A stretch of DNA of 64,000 bases from SIG78 sp036677805 (GCA_036677805.1 JAVBVS010000009.1:62001-126000); one strand, 5' to 3'; positions 1-9,426 are shown, counted from the stretch's first letter. Numbers and translations: made by a program. Notes: generated by a model not told the origin, from the sequence alone.

Positions 1-1354
1 CATCGGAGACTCCGGCGATGCGAATGGCGGAGGCACCGTCATCGCCGGTCAGATAGAGTCGCAGAGCATAGAGAAGGTCGGAAACACGGGCGAAGTCCGG
101 GGGTTTGGCAAGTCGCAGTTCGACACGCGAACGAACGGAAAAGTTTCTTTCAACGAAAACCTTAGTGATTTTGTCCACAAGGATAGTGAACTTCTTTCCG
201 TACTCGCTGTCTGGAGACAGCAATTTTTTCATCGCCACATCCGAAGATTCACGGGTACGCAGCAGCGCAAGCAGAAGTTCAAGAAGTTGGCATGCGTTCA
301 TGATACATCTTTGCAAGCTGAATTGTTGTGGTGTCAAATCCTTCCATTTTGTTTCCCCGTCAAAAAACTTATCTCCTGATCGTTCTATTTGTTCAAGGCG
401 TTCAATCAACATTTCTTCGACTTCTTTCAATAGCCCAGCAACCGTATCCACTGATAAATATCCAACGGGTTCTTTGCTTCGCCACAACGCAATGGGTAGA
501 ATTTCGAGTTTGCACAATGGGATTCCTCTTTTGCACACAACTGCATTGAATAGTTGCTGTTGCCACTCCTGCGAGCAGTCGCCAATAGCGAACGCGACAT
601 GTCGATCATACTTTGCAAGTGCCGCATCGTCATTCACAATCTGCAGAAGTTCTTCATGGATGCTTTGCGGCGAATCCTTGTGCAGACAACACAGGAAGAA
701 AAACAACTCTTCCTTCAATGATTCCGGCATGGCATCGTTGTTCATGAGAGAGATGGCGTTTTCAATGCCGGACTGGATGGCTTGACGGAATTCCCGAGGG
801 CATTGCTCTTCCGACAATGAGTGCCCGTGTTGCCAAACGGTCAGAACAGGGAATCTGATTTTTGACATAAAACAGGGATTTGGGAAGTTGCCATTGACTG
901 AAATATCCAAAGCTTTAAATTTATTTGGTGCTTTCTGAATCTTATAAAACTCAATTACAGTCCCTCTTTCCGGCAATGCTGCGTTTTCAGAGAAATCAGA
1001 TTTGTGAATTAGGGTATCTGCAATGAAACAGAATACATTGTCATTGCCTTTGTCAATCCATTCGTGAATATCTCCCGAAAGGCGTCCGTATCGAACGAGA
1101 TCATCAAGTTTCTCAATCGTTTGAGAAATCCAATCCAACAAATTCGAGGCAGTCGCACCAGTTCGCTCATCGGGTGTTTTTCGCGGCCACTTCTTGAAAT
1201 CATCCCATGATTTTCTCGCCGGAAACGGCGGGATGGGGAGGGCGCTAAGATTGATGGGCGGGCGTTCGGAGACGGGGCGCCATGCAGTGATAACGTATGG
1301 GAAAGCGTTGTCGAGGGGAATGAAACGTGACCGGTGACAGAGAAGTTGTCCAAT
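1..1354 (-). CDS. hypothetical protein, partial; start codon missing and 3' end outside window
   Basis: A continuous minus-strand frame of about 450 codons runs off the left edge of the window. Its composition is protein-like throughout: mixed helical, acidic and leucine-rich, with tryptophans and no low complexity. I do not recognise a family. The frame opens after a TAG at 1357-1355, and no ATG, GTG or TTG occurs in it before about position 1140. The coherent sequence begins around 1318, only 15 bases from the divergent ankyrin gene start. The natural N-terminus therefore seems to be lost, either by recombination with the ankyrin gene or by a frameshift. The other open frames in this stretch read as its shadows. 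Confidence 0.7.
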   Translation of the reverse strand, partial: MGQLLCHRSRFIPLDNAFPYVITAWRPVSERPPINLSALPIPPFPARKSWDDFKKWPRKTPDERTGATASNLLDWISQTIEKLDDLVRYGRLSGDIHEWIDKGNDNVFCFIADTLIHKSDFSENAALPERGTVIEFYKIQKAPNKFKALDISVNGNFPNPCFMSKIRFPVLTVWQHGHSLSEEQCPREFRQAIQSGIENAISLMNNDAMPESLKEELFFFLCCLHKDSPQSIHEELLQIVNDDAALAKYDRHVAFAIGDCSQEWQQQLFNAVVCKRGIPLCKLEILPIALWRSKEPVGYLSVDTVAGLLKEVEEMLIERLEQIERSGDKFFDGETKWKDLTPQQFSLQRCIMNACQLLELLLALLRTRESSDVAMKKLLSPDSEYGKKFTILVDKITKVFVERNFSVRSRVELRLAKPPDFARVSDLLYALRLYLTGDDGASAIRIAGVSD

Positions 1355-2410
1355 CTATTGCTGGCCGGCGAGGATGCCAATGCGCCGGATCAAAATGGGG
1401 TCGTTCCCTTGTTCCACGCCATCCGTTTCGGCAATGTTGAAATGGTGCGTTTACTTTTGGAGGCGGGAGCAGAGGTCAATTACACGAACTGGCAGGGCCA
1501 GAGCCCGTGGCTCATCGCAGTCGAGTCGAAAGATCGGCGGAAAATCAAGCTGTTGAAACAAAATCATGCCGACATGACAATCCAAAATTATCTGGGGCAC
1601 AATGCGTTACACCTGACGGCCATGCGCGGCGACTTGCGCTTGTTTCACGAGCTGGTTCATGGCTCGCCGGAGGTGGCAATCCTAGCAGTCAATCGCTGGG
1701 GCGATACCATTATGCATCTGGCCGTCTCCTGGCATCATTTTCATGCGGTCAAAATTTGCCTGACCCATACGAAGCTCGACCCCGACGCGCGGAATGCCGA
1801 TGGAGAAAGCGCATTCCTGAAGGCGCTCAAAGGCGGCGACTTGAAGATTGCCGGTCTGCTGTTGCACCACGGCTGCGACTTTGACTTGGCCGATCTCCGG
1901 CATTTCCACCCGCTCGTAGCCGCGATGAAATATCTTGCGCATGACGCCGACACCTTGGCGTTTATCGCCGATTTACTGGCACGCGGCGCGGCTCCGGATA
2001 TCTGCAATCACCTCAATGAAACGCCATTACTCCTGTCAGCGAAAAGCAATTGGACCGAAATGGCCGAGCTCCTGCTGCGTTATCCGGTGCGGGTCAATCA
2101 CATTGGAGACGACCGACGGGCGTCAATCCACTTTGCGTTTGCAAATCACAATGAAACCATGCTCAAGTTGCTTTTGGACCACGATGCCGATCCTAACCTG
2201 ATGGATGGCAAAAAGACCTTGTTGTATCAGGCGGTTTGCGACAACAATGTGGTGGTGGCGGAGCTGCTTTTGCGCGCCGGAGCGGATTGTACCATTGCGT
2301 TCAAAGCCGAAGATAGCAAAGAAGAATTGTTGCCGATGGACGTGGCTACTCGCAACAAAAACGCCGAAATCATCCAGCTCCTCGCCCGATATGGAACAAG
2401 GCGCAACTGA
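1334..2410 (+). CDS. ankyrin-repeat protein
   Basis: A 358-residue protein made almost entirely of ankyrin repeats. Helix pairs of the type G-x-TPL-x-A / A-x-LLL-x-x-GA recur about every 33 residues from residue 20 to the C-terminus, for example VRLLLEAGAEVN and AELLLRAGADCT. There is no signal peptide or membrane segment, so a cytoplasmic protein-binding role is likely. The start is the GTG at 1334, because an in-frame TGA lies only two codons upstream; a weak GAGGGG sits about 15 bases before it. Since the protein begins already inside a repeat, it may be a truncated descendant of a longer gene. Its last two repeats occur again, diverged, at 2819-3014. No partner is evident apart from the membrane protein that follows convergently. 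Confidence 0.85.
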   Translation: MTEKLSNLLLAGEDANAPDQNGVVPLFHAIRFGNVEMVRLLLEAGAEVNYTNWQGQSPWLIAVESKDRRKIKLLKQNHADMTIQNYLGHNALHLTAMRGDLRLFHELVHGSPEVAILAVNRWGDTIMHLAVSWHHFHAVKICLTHTKLDPDARNADGESAFLKALKGGDLKIAGLLLHHGCDFDLADLRHFHPLVAAMKYLAHDADTLAFIADLLARGAAPDICNHLNETPLLLSAKSNWTEMAELLLRYPVRVNHIGDDRRASIHFAFANHNETMLKLLLDHDADPNLMDGKKTLLYQAVCDNNVVVAELLLRAGADCTIAFKAEDSKEELLPMDVATRNKNAEIIQLLARYGTRRN

Positions 2411-2411
2411 C

Positions 2412-2810
2412 TTACCGCGGCTTCATTCTCCTGCGTATGGCGTGAAGAACAAAATACGCAAGAGCGGCGGCAAACCCGGCGGTGACGGCATTTTCAAGTT
2501 TATCTTCTTTTTTGGTCACGACATGAGAAGCCGAATTGATGGCGGATAACGCCAGGAGCGGTGCCGATAACGCCAGCAAGAGCCTGAATGGCACGACCAG
2601 GGTATTGATGACGTATCGCCCGGGATTGATTCGGCAAAGCATTAGGTAGTGGATCCCGGCGACCGGAAGTCCCCCAGTTGCCCATAGCCATGCCATTTGC
2701 TGACAAGCTCCATTAGAAATCCAGACCCAAGCCATAAGGCCGGCAAAAGCGCAAATGCAACAGAATGCCACATCCCCCCAGCCGGAATACCAATAATACT
2801 CTTTTTCCAT
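2412..2810 (-). CDS. small integral membrane protein, unknown function
   Basis: A 132-residue protein starting MEKEYYWYSGW, with about four hydrophobic segments (residues 12-32, 38-54, 65-85 and 105-125) and a basic C-terminal tail ending RRRMKPR. The ATG at 2810 is preferred. The frame stays open upstream, but that part is antisense to the ankyrin-tail copy and does not look like protein. The gene ends 1 base from the stop of the ankyrin gene, convergent with it, and sits exactly between that gene and the displaced copy of its tail. I recognise no family. It could belong to the same cassette as the ankyrin gene, but this is inferred from position only. Confidence 0.6.
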   Translation of the reverse strand: MEKEYYWYSGWGDVAFCCICAFAGLMAWVWISNGACQQMAWLWATGGLPVAGIHYLMLCRINPGRYVINTLVVPFRLLLALSAPLLALSAINSASHVVTKKEDKLENAVTAGFAAALAYFVLHAIRRRMKPR

Positions 2811-2818
2811 TTTCACTT

Positions 2819-3014
2819 TACCTTGTTGCATCAGGCGGTTTGTGACAACAATCTTTTGGCGGCGGAGCTGCTTTTGCGTGCCGGAGCAGATTGTACCATT
2901 CCATTCAGAGATGATGACAACCGAAAAGAATTGCGACCACTGGACGTGGCAGGGATTCTCCAAAATAACGAGATGATCCAACTCCTCGCTCAATATGGTG
3001 CGGATCGGGATTGA
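2819..3014 (+). pseudogene. displaced copy of the ankyrin gene 3' end
   Basis: About 65 codons ending in TGA at 3012-3014 encode a diverged version of the last two ankyrin repeats of the gene at 1334-2410. Both contain LL-x-QAVCDNN, AELLLRAGADCTI and a closing IQLLA-x-YG block. DNA similarity begins abruptly at ACCTTGTTG, which matches the first gene at about 2217. No ribosome-binding site or start codon belongs to it. It looks like a silent 3' cassette left by a partial duplication. Confidence 0.75.
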
Positions 3015-3257
3015 ACTTGTTCGCATTCGCATCAAGTCGACCGAATAACGATCAAATTGGGGAATACCGAAACAGCATCGGCATCTCTCTGGCAATCCGC
3101 ATCAACTAGGCAACCCAACATCCTCTCATAATCTTGATTGATGCCAAGCCCCGTTACGGATTGAATTCCCGCATTATATTGAGACTTTGCATGCCATTGC
3201 GCGGCGGTTTGTTCATATCATTCGGCGATTCAAATTAATCCTGTTAGACGTTTTCTT

Positions 3258-6200
3258 TCAAGCATTTCCCACTTTAGCAGCTTCCTTGCATTCATCAAAA
3301 CTTTTAGTTATACGATCCAGTTGATCAATAAAACAATTCGCCTCAATGTCTTTTGAGTCAAAGCAAAAGAACTTTTCCTGTTTATTGTTTCCAGTAGGAT
3401 TTGTACGCCTCGCATAATCATTTCTCCCGCGCATAAGATAAATTTGCCCATCCGTATTCCACTGGAAAGAATTATTTTTATAGGAGAAGTTTATGTCCCA
3501 GCCCCAAAAAAGATTTACTTTATCAACTACTTGCTTATTTGTTATTTTTAGATGATCCGATAACGAAGTCAAGGTTATATTCCTCTTATTGTTCCCCCAA
3601 TCAAATGCAATGGCATCTCGTCCATATGGAGCATAGAGCGCCAAATAGTTGTAATTCCATCTAAATCTAAAATCACAATGATTTTTAATGATCTTTTCGA
3701 GAAAGTTTTCGTTGTTGATAAGCGTTTCAACAACGCTTTTCATATTCGGATCATTATCCATACACAGATGATTAATTTCATTCAAGTCATTTGTTGAAAG
3801 ACACATATGTATTTGAAATGCGTATTTTTTGGACAGTAATATGTGCTTCCAATTGGCGGCACACGGATCAAAAATTTGCTTATCATAAACCTGATCCCAG
3901 CTTTTGCATTGGCTAAGGAGCGCCTTTGTCAATGAAAGTTTGCAATCGTCTATAACGCCAGTGTCAGCAAAATATTTTCTTGCGTTTTCAAATTTAGTTT
4001 TAAATTGCGACCAGTCAACATTTCCATTTGCATCAAGATACAAAAAACGGATAGCGCCATTAAAGAATGCTGTCTTTTCGGCACATTGAATTTCCCAGCG
4101 ATTGGGACCATGGCAATTCCATTTGCAGTCCTTTGGCGGATCAACAATTTGTTTTGCTTTTAAGCGTTCTTCGTTAACTTGGTCTGAAGCAAATTTGGAT
4201 TCGATTCTTTCTGTTCCTGCCATGAAATCAAGAATGGAATCTTTATGCGTAGCAAGCTCCTTAACGAGTGCGTAGGCTGACGGAAAGTTATTTTTCTCTA
4301 TTCCGGAATTTTCAACGATATTCCAAACAATGCGCATCCAATCACCATCAGTGGATTGCTTGGCAGCATAATATGCCAGAAGCGGTTTATAAAATAAATC
4401 GGCACTATCTTTTTTGAAATTCGGATGTTTTGGAGATTCTTCCCATGCGGGGGTGAGTGCTTTAGTCATTCCGTCGTTATCTGGTGTGTACTCTAACGCA
4501 GAGAAGAAAATCGAGCAAATTTTATAGAATTCGCATTTTGTCTTATTGTCTTTCTGCTCCAACCATTGAGCGAGTGAGAAGATATTATCTTTAGCCCTTT
4601 CTGTATATCCGACGCAGGGCAGGGCCAATTCGATTATGGATAACATTTTTGAATCAAGTTTGGCGATTTTGTCTTGGTCATCATCAAGTCTGTTCCACAA
4701 TAATTCCTGCCAAGTATTGTTTAAGTTTTCCTGCCATTGTGCACGAAAATCATCCGGGACATATTTGTCCAGTATGGCTTTAATGTTTTCCCATGGTGTA
4801 AGTGCCTTACCTCGCGAGTTCATTTTCAAGAATATCTGGTCATATGATTCCTTGCTTGCATCAAGATAATTCACAAAAAATGTTATTCTACTGAAATCGA
4901 ACTGCCGATTCCCAGAATCGAGCAGTTTGCAATACAGAGAGTCCAGCATTTCCAGCATACCGGCAATTCCTGCGTCTTCTTCCCATGCGGACAAGAACCA
5001 ATCTGAATTTTTGATATAGTTACTGCAAAGCGGAAGATACCCCTTGGTGGACTTGCTTTCTTTGTCCTTTTCGTAATCGTTCGGTTTCATCAATGGCGGC
5101 GGTGCATGACCTAATAATGCCTTAATAAAGCACTCGGTCGCTCGACGTGAATCATATCGGAACGACCAGTTTCCCCTTGCTTCACCGCAAAGCCACGCAT
5201 GCAGGAGCAACGTCGTCAAGCGCTGTTGTCCGTCGAGAGGATAAAAGTCCTCCCTTTCCCCGCTCTTGCTCTCAATACCATAGATAAAATCCAATGGCGC
5301 ACTTTCTTGCTCTGCAACACTGCGGACGAGATGGTTGGCAAAAGAGAACAAGCATTTTTTCCCATAGGAATCCATTCGCCCTTGAACATAGAGGCGCTGA
5401 ATTTTCGGAATTACAACGCCATATTTATTCATGAAATCAGAAAAGGCTATTGCATCTGAGATCTTCCCTTGATCCCCGACCTGCTCTTTATGCATGGCAT
5501 CGTTGACTGGTGCGGGGTAGCATTGGGTCCTATCCTGGTTTTTAGTTGCAACTTTTTCACCTTTGTAATCTTTCGGATTTTGCATTTTGTTAGATTCAAT
5601 TTTCACGAGATCTTTCATGAACTTAGTGAAAATTTCTTCCATTGCCTGAGAATATCCAATGAAATCGTCTTTCAGCCAATAGGTGATTTTACTGGGGGAT
5701 TCGGTATAAAACTTCATGAAGACTTTTGCGGTGCATGGCGGAATATAACATTCGCCCGATACAACAAAGTTTTTAATTGTTTTGCGCTTGGCAGGGAAAA
5801 TTGCATTTTTGTAGGAGCGGTTGATGGAAGTGTTAAGCAATGCGAGATTACCAAGTGCATTGCCATCAAAATCGTCATTTAAATTCAGCTGTTTTCTTAT
5901 TTCGTAAAATTGAGATTCGAAATTATCCAAGGAAATATTCTTTTCATTAAAATTCTTGAATATATCAATTTTATTCAACTCCGCGAGGTCAGAGAACTCC
6001 TTCCAAACAGACAATAACCACTCTGTGCGGGAAGAATCATCCTCGAGCTCATTAGGAGTCTGTGAATCAATATGCTCAATATCCCAGCTTTCGTTTTGGT
6101 ATAAATCGAATCGGAATCGCTCTTTGCTGCGATTGCAGTCTAAGACGTTCAGCAGTACAAACAGTGCTCGCAGTTCTCCCTTTTCACAGGTATAGTTGAA

Positions 6201-7271
6201 ATCATCAAAAGTCTTATCTCGATACTTCTCCTGAATGATCGCAATGATGCACTTCTTGAAATCTTCCGGCTTCGGATAGCTGCGCCAGTTGTCATAAATT
6301 GTTTTAGCTGAAATATCGGTGAATTCATTGATCCATCCGAGATAATTGAATTGTTCAACATCGTCATAACAGGATTGCATCCACCAGAAACAGCGTAGAA
6401 CATCAAGCCAGACCTCTCTCAAATTCAACTCGATGTCATCCATTTTTTCAAAGACGATTCTCGGATTGGCTTTAGCATGTTCTAAACTTACTCCCAAGAC
6501 CAATGCAAAAAGCAAATCGATACGCGTCGGCGTATTGGATAGCCCTTTTGAGTTGAACATCAACCAAAATTGTTCATTGCGGAGCGTGTTTTCAATAATT
6601 TCCCACTCTTTTGAAATTTCCATCCGTTCCTGCATCGATAGTTCGCTGGCGTTGACCATATAAAGAGCTCGGATTAATTCGGATGACGTCAAGGGGGTTT
6701 TTCCGTCGTTCAAGCGTAGAAAAGCCTGATGTCCTTCGGAATCAATTCCTTCGAGCGGAATATCGTAACGCAAAAACAAAATAGTTTTTCGGCTATCTCT
6801 AAGAAGCTCTCTTATATTTTCCTTTTTTTCTTCATCATATCCTTCAAAGGCCTTTTTGACTTCCTTTATGAAATGGGCATTGATTGTTTCAGTATTGCCG
6901 GAAGAGAGAATTGGAGACAATGTATTCCGTTCGGCAGTGTAATAAATGTCCCATTCTTTCGAAATGCCCAATACATTCAAAAGAATTGCAATCGTCGTAA
7001 GGCGCTGCTGCCCATCCACCACACGGAGAACCTGTGTGTTCTCAGAATATTGCGGATTTTTTTTATATTCCTCGGGAATAGACTCGATTGTTTGCAACAC
7101 GATAGGTTGCAAACAGTATTGTTTTTCGTCTAAACTGGCAAATTCTAATAAATCGTTAAAAAGTTTTTTTGCTTCATTTTCAGTCCATCGGTATCCTCGT
7201 TGGTAAAACGGGATAACAAAAATTTTCTGTTCGAGATCGTTAATGGTTAATTTCCCGATTGAGTTTTGCAT
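3258..7271 (-). CDS. double DUF262 (GmrS-like) / DUF1524 protein
   Basis: A protein of 1337 residues with two DUF262 modules. The first has the N-terminal PFYQRGYRW and VDGQQRLTT motifs at about residues 25-90, then a DUF1524/HNH-like segment (IEHIDSQ, LGNLALL, FPAKRKTI) near residues 410-510. The second repeats the pattern from about residue 625 (IPKIQRLYVQGR, LDGQQRLTT) with a diverged C-terminal half. Proteins combining DUF262 and DUF1524 include the GmrSD type IV nucleases that cleave modified phage DNA, so anti-phage restriction is the likely role. The ATG at 7271 follows GGAGGAATAAA and lies one base after the stop of the sigma54 activator, implying co-transcription. The gene is visibly more AT-rich than the activator, which suggests it was acquired and docked onto that operon. 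Confidence 0.85.
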   Translation of the reverse strand: MQNSIGKLTINDLEQKIFVIPFYQRGYRWTENEAKKLFNDLLEFASLDEKQYCLQPIVLQTIESIPEEYKKNPQYSENTQVLRVVDGQQRLTTIAILLNVLGISKEWDIYYTAERNTLSPILSSGNTETINAHFIKEVKKAFEGYDEEKKENIRELLRDSRKTILFLRYDIPLEGIDSEGHQAFLRLNDGKTPLTSSELIRALYMVNASELSMQERMEISKEWEIIENTLRNEQFWLMFNSKGLSNTPTRIDLLFALVLGVSLEHAKANPRIVFEKMDDIELNLREVWLDVLRCFWWMQSCYDDVEQFNYLGWINEFTDISAKTIYDNWRSYPKPEDFKKCIIAIIQEKYRDKTFDDFNYTCEKGELRALFVLLNVLDCNRSKERFRFDLYQNESWDIEHIDSQTPNELEDDSSRTEWLLSVWKEFSDLAELNKIDIFKNFNEKNISLDNFESQFYEIRKQLNLNDDFDGNALGNLALLNTSINRSYKNAIFPAKRKTIKNFVVSGECYIPPCTAKVFMKFYTESPSKITYWLKDDFIGYSQAMEEIFTKFMKDLVKIESNKMQNPKDYKGEKVATKNQDRTQCYPAPVNDAMHKEQVGDQGKISDAIAFSDFMNKYGVVIPKIQRLYVQGRMDSYGKKCLFSFANHLVRSVAEQESAPLDFIYGIESKSGEREDFYPLDGQQRLTTLLLHAWLCGEARGNWSFRYDSRRATECFIKALLGHAPPPLMKPNDYEKDKESKSTKGYLPLCSNYIKNSDWFLSAWEEDAGIAGMLEMLDSLYCKLLDSGNRQFDFSRITFFVNYLDASKESYDQIFLKMNSRGKALTPWENIKAILDKYVPDDFRAQWQENLNNTWQELLWNRLDDDQDKIAKLDSKMLSIIELALPCVGYTERAKDNIFSLAQWLEQKDNKTKCEFYKICSIFFSALEYTPDNDGMTKALTPAWEESPKHPNFKKDSADLFYKPLLAYYAAKQSTDGDWMRIVWNIVENSGIEKNNFPSAYALVKELATHKDSILDFMAGTERIESKFASDQVNEERLKAKQIVDPPKDCKWNCHGPNRWEIQCAEKTAFFNGAIRFLYLDANGNVDWSQFKTKFENARKYFADTGVIDDCKLSLTKALLSQCKSWDQVYDKQIFDPCAANWKHILLSKKYAFQIHMCLSTNDLNEINHLCMDNDPNMKSVVETLINNENFLEKIIKNHCDFRFRWNYNYLALYAPYGRDAIAFDWGNNKRNITLTSLSDHLKITNKQVVDKVNLFWGWDINFSYKNNSFQWNTDGQIYLMRGRNDYARRTNPTGNNKQEKFFCFDSKDIEANCFIDQLDRITKSFDECKEAAKVGNA

Positions 7272-7272
7272 T

Positions 7273-8742
7273 TTATTCCTCCAGATATTTCCGAACTGTA
7301 TTGCGGGCAGCATTCAGTGCCTCGGCGGTTTTGCTGAGGTTGTTGCCGCATTTTTCGTAGACCCGGCGAACGTGAACCCGGGTCATGGCCTCAAGGTCAT
7401 CCGGATAGTCGTATTCCGGCTTGGCAGCGAGATTTTCCGTCATGCGTTTGTGTTCGGCGATCAAGCGGGTGAAATCGGTTTCATCCAGCACGCCGGCGCG
7501 CTCCAGGAGGTTGAAAAGTTCACGGACGTTGCCGGGATAATCGTAGATTTGCAACGCTTCGATTTGCTGAGCTTCCAGGCGACGGTGATGCTGCTTCAAC
7601 CAGTAGTTGTTGGCGATTTTCTCGATATCTTCCTTGTGTTCGCGCAAGGGCGGCACCCGGATTTGTATCACATTCAGTCGGTGGAACAGATCTTCGCGGA
7701 ATTTTCCGTCGCGAACCATCGCCGCCAAGTCGCGGTTAGTGGCGGCAAGCAAGCGGACATCCACTTCAAGCTCTTCCCGCTCACCGATGCGGGTGAAGCG
7801 GCCGCCCTCCAGTACCCGCAGCAGCACGCCCTGCGCCTCCAGCGGGAGTTCGCCGATCTCGTCTAGAAACAGAGTGCCGCCGTTGGCTTGCTCAAAAATC
7901 CCCCGCTTGAGCTCGCTTGCCCCGGTAAACGCCCCTTTTTCATGGCCCAGGAAGCGACTCTCCAGCAAGTTCGGTGTCACGCTGGCACAGTTGAATGCGA
8001 TAAACGGCTCGTTCCGGCGCGGCGACTTGTTGTGGATCTGCAACGCCACCGTCTCTTTGCCGGTTCCGCTTTCGCCGTAAATCAACACGCGGGCATTGGT
8101 GCGCGGCGCAATGATATTGATTTTCCGCAGAAGTTCTTCAATCGCTTTGCTGTGTCCGACCAGTTCCCGGTTGCCGTATCGCTTGTAATGCTCAATCATC
8201 TGTTTTTCCGTATCGGACCAGCGGCTTTCCGGATCACGATTGGCAAAATGCCGGATTGCATTCCCATACGCCTTCTCGTCCTGATAATTGCGATAAACAT
8301 ACATCGCCGCTTCAAGCAACTGATGGTAATGGCGCACCTCTTTCGACACATTTTCCTGGGAAGTCAAGGGCGCGATGTCATCATACGGAAGATGAAAGCA
8401 ATGACTCACCGCATCGGTGATCCCGCTGCCTTCGACAAAAACCTCAAGATTGGCCCGAATTCTCTCATCGGCAAGCTCCGGAAATGGAATGGAGCTGATC
8501 CAGCGTACATTCACCTTTCCGGCGGCAAGCCGCTTCAAGGCGGCGCTCAGCAGCTCGGGATTCCCGGTCAAGCCGATGCCGAGAATGATGATTCCCTTAT
8601 ATCCGGAGACTTCGTTCAGAAATTCGGGCAGCCGCCTGGTGCTCATGCCCAGGATGTCGGCCTTTTTGCAATGCCGCAATGCCAGCGCGGCGGCACAGGC
8701 ATAATCATTCCAGAACCAACCGGTTAAAATCAGTTTGTCCAT
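7273..8742 (-). CDS. sigma54-dependent activator with N-terminal DHH-like domain
   Basis: A 489-residue bacterial enhancer-binding protein. The AAA+ core has Walker A GESGTGKE (about residue 223), the sigma54-contact loop GAFTGA (about 270), Walker B TLFLDEIGE (about 290) and R-finger region residues. A Fis-type HTH lies at the C-terminus (LSKTAEALNAARNTVRKYL). Residues 1-120 resemble the fold of DHH phosphoesterases: an ILTG strand, STRRLP, then IIILGIGLTGNPE. The catalytic DHH is replaced by SSI, so this is probably a non-catalytic ligand sensor; that is my inference. The ATG at 8742 has GGAG 10 bases upstream, and the TTG at 8745 is an alternative. It lies 50 bases downstream of the exonuclease gene, which has a consensus sigma54 promoter, so it may activate its own operon. 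Confidence 0.88.
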   Translation of the reverse strand: MDKLILTGWFWNDYACAAALALRHCKKADILGMSTRRLPEFLNEVSGYKGIIILGIGLTGNPELLSAALKRLAAGKVNVRWISSIPFPELADERIRANLEVFVEGSGITDAVSHCFHLPYDDIAPLTSQENVSKEVRHYHQLLEAAMYVYRNYQDEKAYGNAIRHFANRDPESRWSDTEKQMIEHYKRYGNRELVGHSKAIEELLRKINIIAPRTNARVLIYGESGTGKETVALQIHNKSPRRNEPFIAFNCASVTPNLLESRFLGHEKGAFTGASELKRGIFEQANGGTLFLDEIGELPLEAQGVLLRVLEGGRFTRIGEREELEVDVRLLAATNRDLAAMVRDGKFREDLFHRLNVIQIRVPPLREHKEDIEKIANNYWLKQHHRRLEAQQIEALQIYDYPGNVRELFNLLERAGVLDETDFTRLIAEHKRMTENLAAKPEYDYPDDLEAMTRVHVRRVYEKCGNNLSKTAEALNAARNTVRKYLEE

Positions 8743-8794
8743 CAAGCAAAATCTCCAAAAATTTGACCATTCTCAGTGTTCAATAAAGAACCTA

Positions 8795-9334
8795 TCATAC
8801 CTGCGCGCAATATTCAAACCGTTTCCGCGAATTTTCCGGGATTCCGGTATGGGAAACAATTGACGCACAGACAGTCGCATCTTCCAGTGCGTCATGATGG
8901 GTGAATGCGAGCTGAAATCGTTCCGCCATTTTGTCGAGCGAATGCGATTCCATCTCCGGAAAGAGTTGCCGGCAAAGCCGCAGACTGCAAACGTATTCAA
9001 ACGAAAACGAGGGTAACTTGTAGAGCCCGAGAACAGCTCGCAAATGCGCCAAATCAAAAGAGGCGTTATGGATCACCACCAGATCACCTGAGTGGATAAA
9101 GTTCGCCATCAATGTCCAGACTTCGCAGAACTCCGGACAGCCGCGCAGCTGGTAATAGTCGATTCCATGAATGTCGGTGAATTGCGGCAAGAGCCAATCC
9201 AGACTGCGATGCGGGCGAATCAGCCACTCCCGCCGGTCGGTCAGTTTGCCATTTTCGATCAAAGCAAGCCCGGCAGCGCAAATGCTTCCTTGACGATAGT
9301 TCGCAGTTTCAAAATCAAGACCGATGAGTTTCAC
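8795..9334 (-). CDS. DEDDh 3'-5' exonuclease, DnaQ-like
   Basis: A 179-residue stand-alone exonuclease. ExoI carries the metal ligands in GLDFETAN (about residue 7). ExoII is the VVIHNASFDLAHL block (about 95). ExoIII is FTHHDALEDA (about 150), which supplies the catalytic His and last Asp. It would degrade DNA or RNA 3'-5' and is not fused to a polymerase. The GTG at 9334 is chosen because GGAGG lies five bases before it; an in-frame ATG at 9346 has a poorer site. A perfect sigma54 promoter lies at 9386-9370. With the activator and DUF262 genes downstream in the same direction, it forms an apparent three-gene unit that suggests an inducible nucleic-acid-processing response. Confidence 0.85.
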   Translation of the reverse strand: MKLIGLDFETANYRQGSICAAGLALIENGKLTDRREWLIRPHRSLDWLLPQFTDIHGIDYYQLRGCPEFCEVWTLMANFIHSGDLVVIHNASFDLAHLRAVLGLYKLPSFSFEYVCSLRLCRQLFPEMESHSLDKMAERFQLAFTHHDALEDATVCASIVSHTGIPENSRKRFEYCAQV

Positions 9335-9369
9335 GATTTCCTCCATCCTTTCATCTTTCCAGTGTTTAT

Positions 9370-9386
9370 AGCAACTCCCGTGCCAA
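9370..9386 (-). promoter_or_regulatory. consensus sigma54 promoter of the exonuclease operon
   Basis: Minus strand reads TTGGCACGggagTTGCT, an exact match to YTGGCACG-N4-TTGCW with the invariant GG and GC ten bases apart. Transcription would begin near 9359, just ahead of the exonuclease start. The activator encoded downstream in the same direction is the obvious regulator. Confidence 0.85.
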
Positions 9387-9426
9387 GTGCCTTTCGTGGA
9401 CTTGTTGAGGGCTGGAAACAATATAA

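Noticed and set aside
105..785. Long plus-strand open frame of 226 codons
   Set aside because: Serine- and cysteine-rich with no domain; it is antisense to the coherent minus-strand frame that continues off the left edge.
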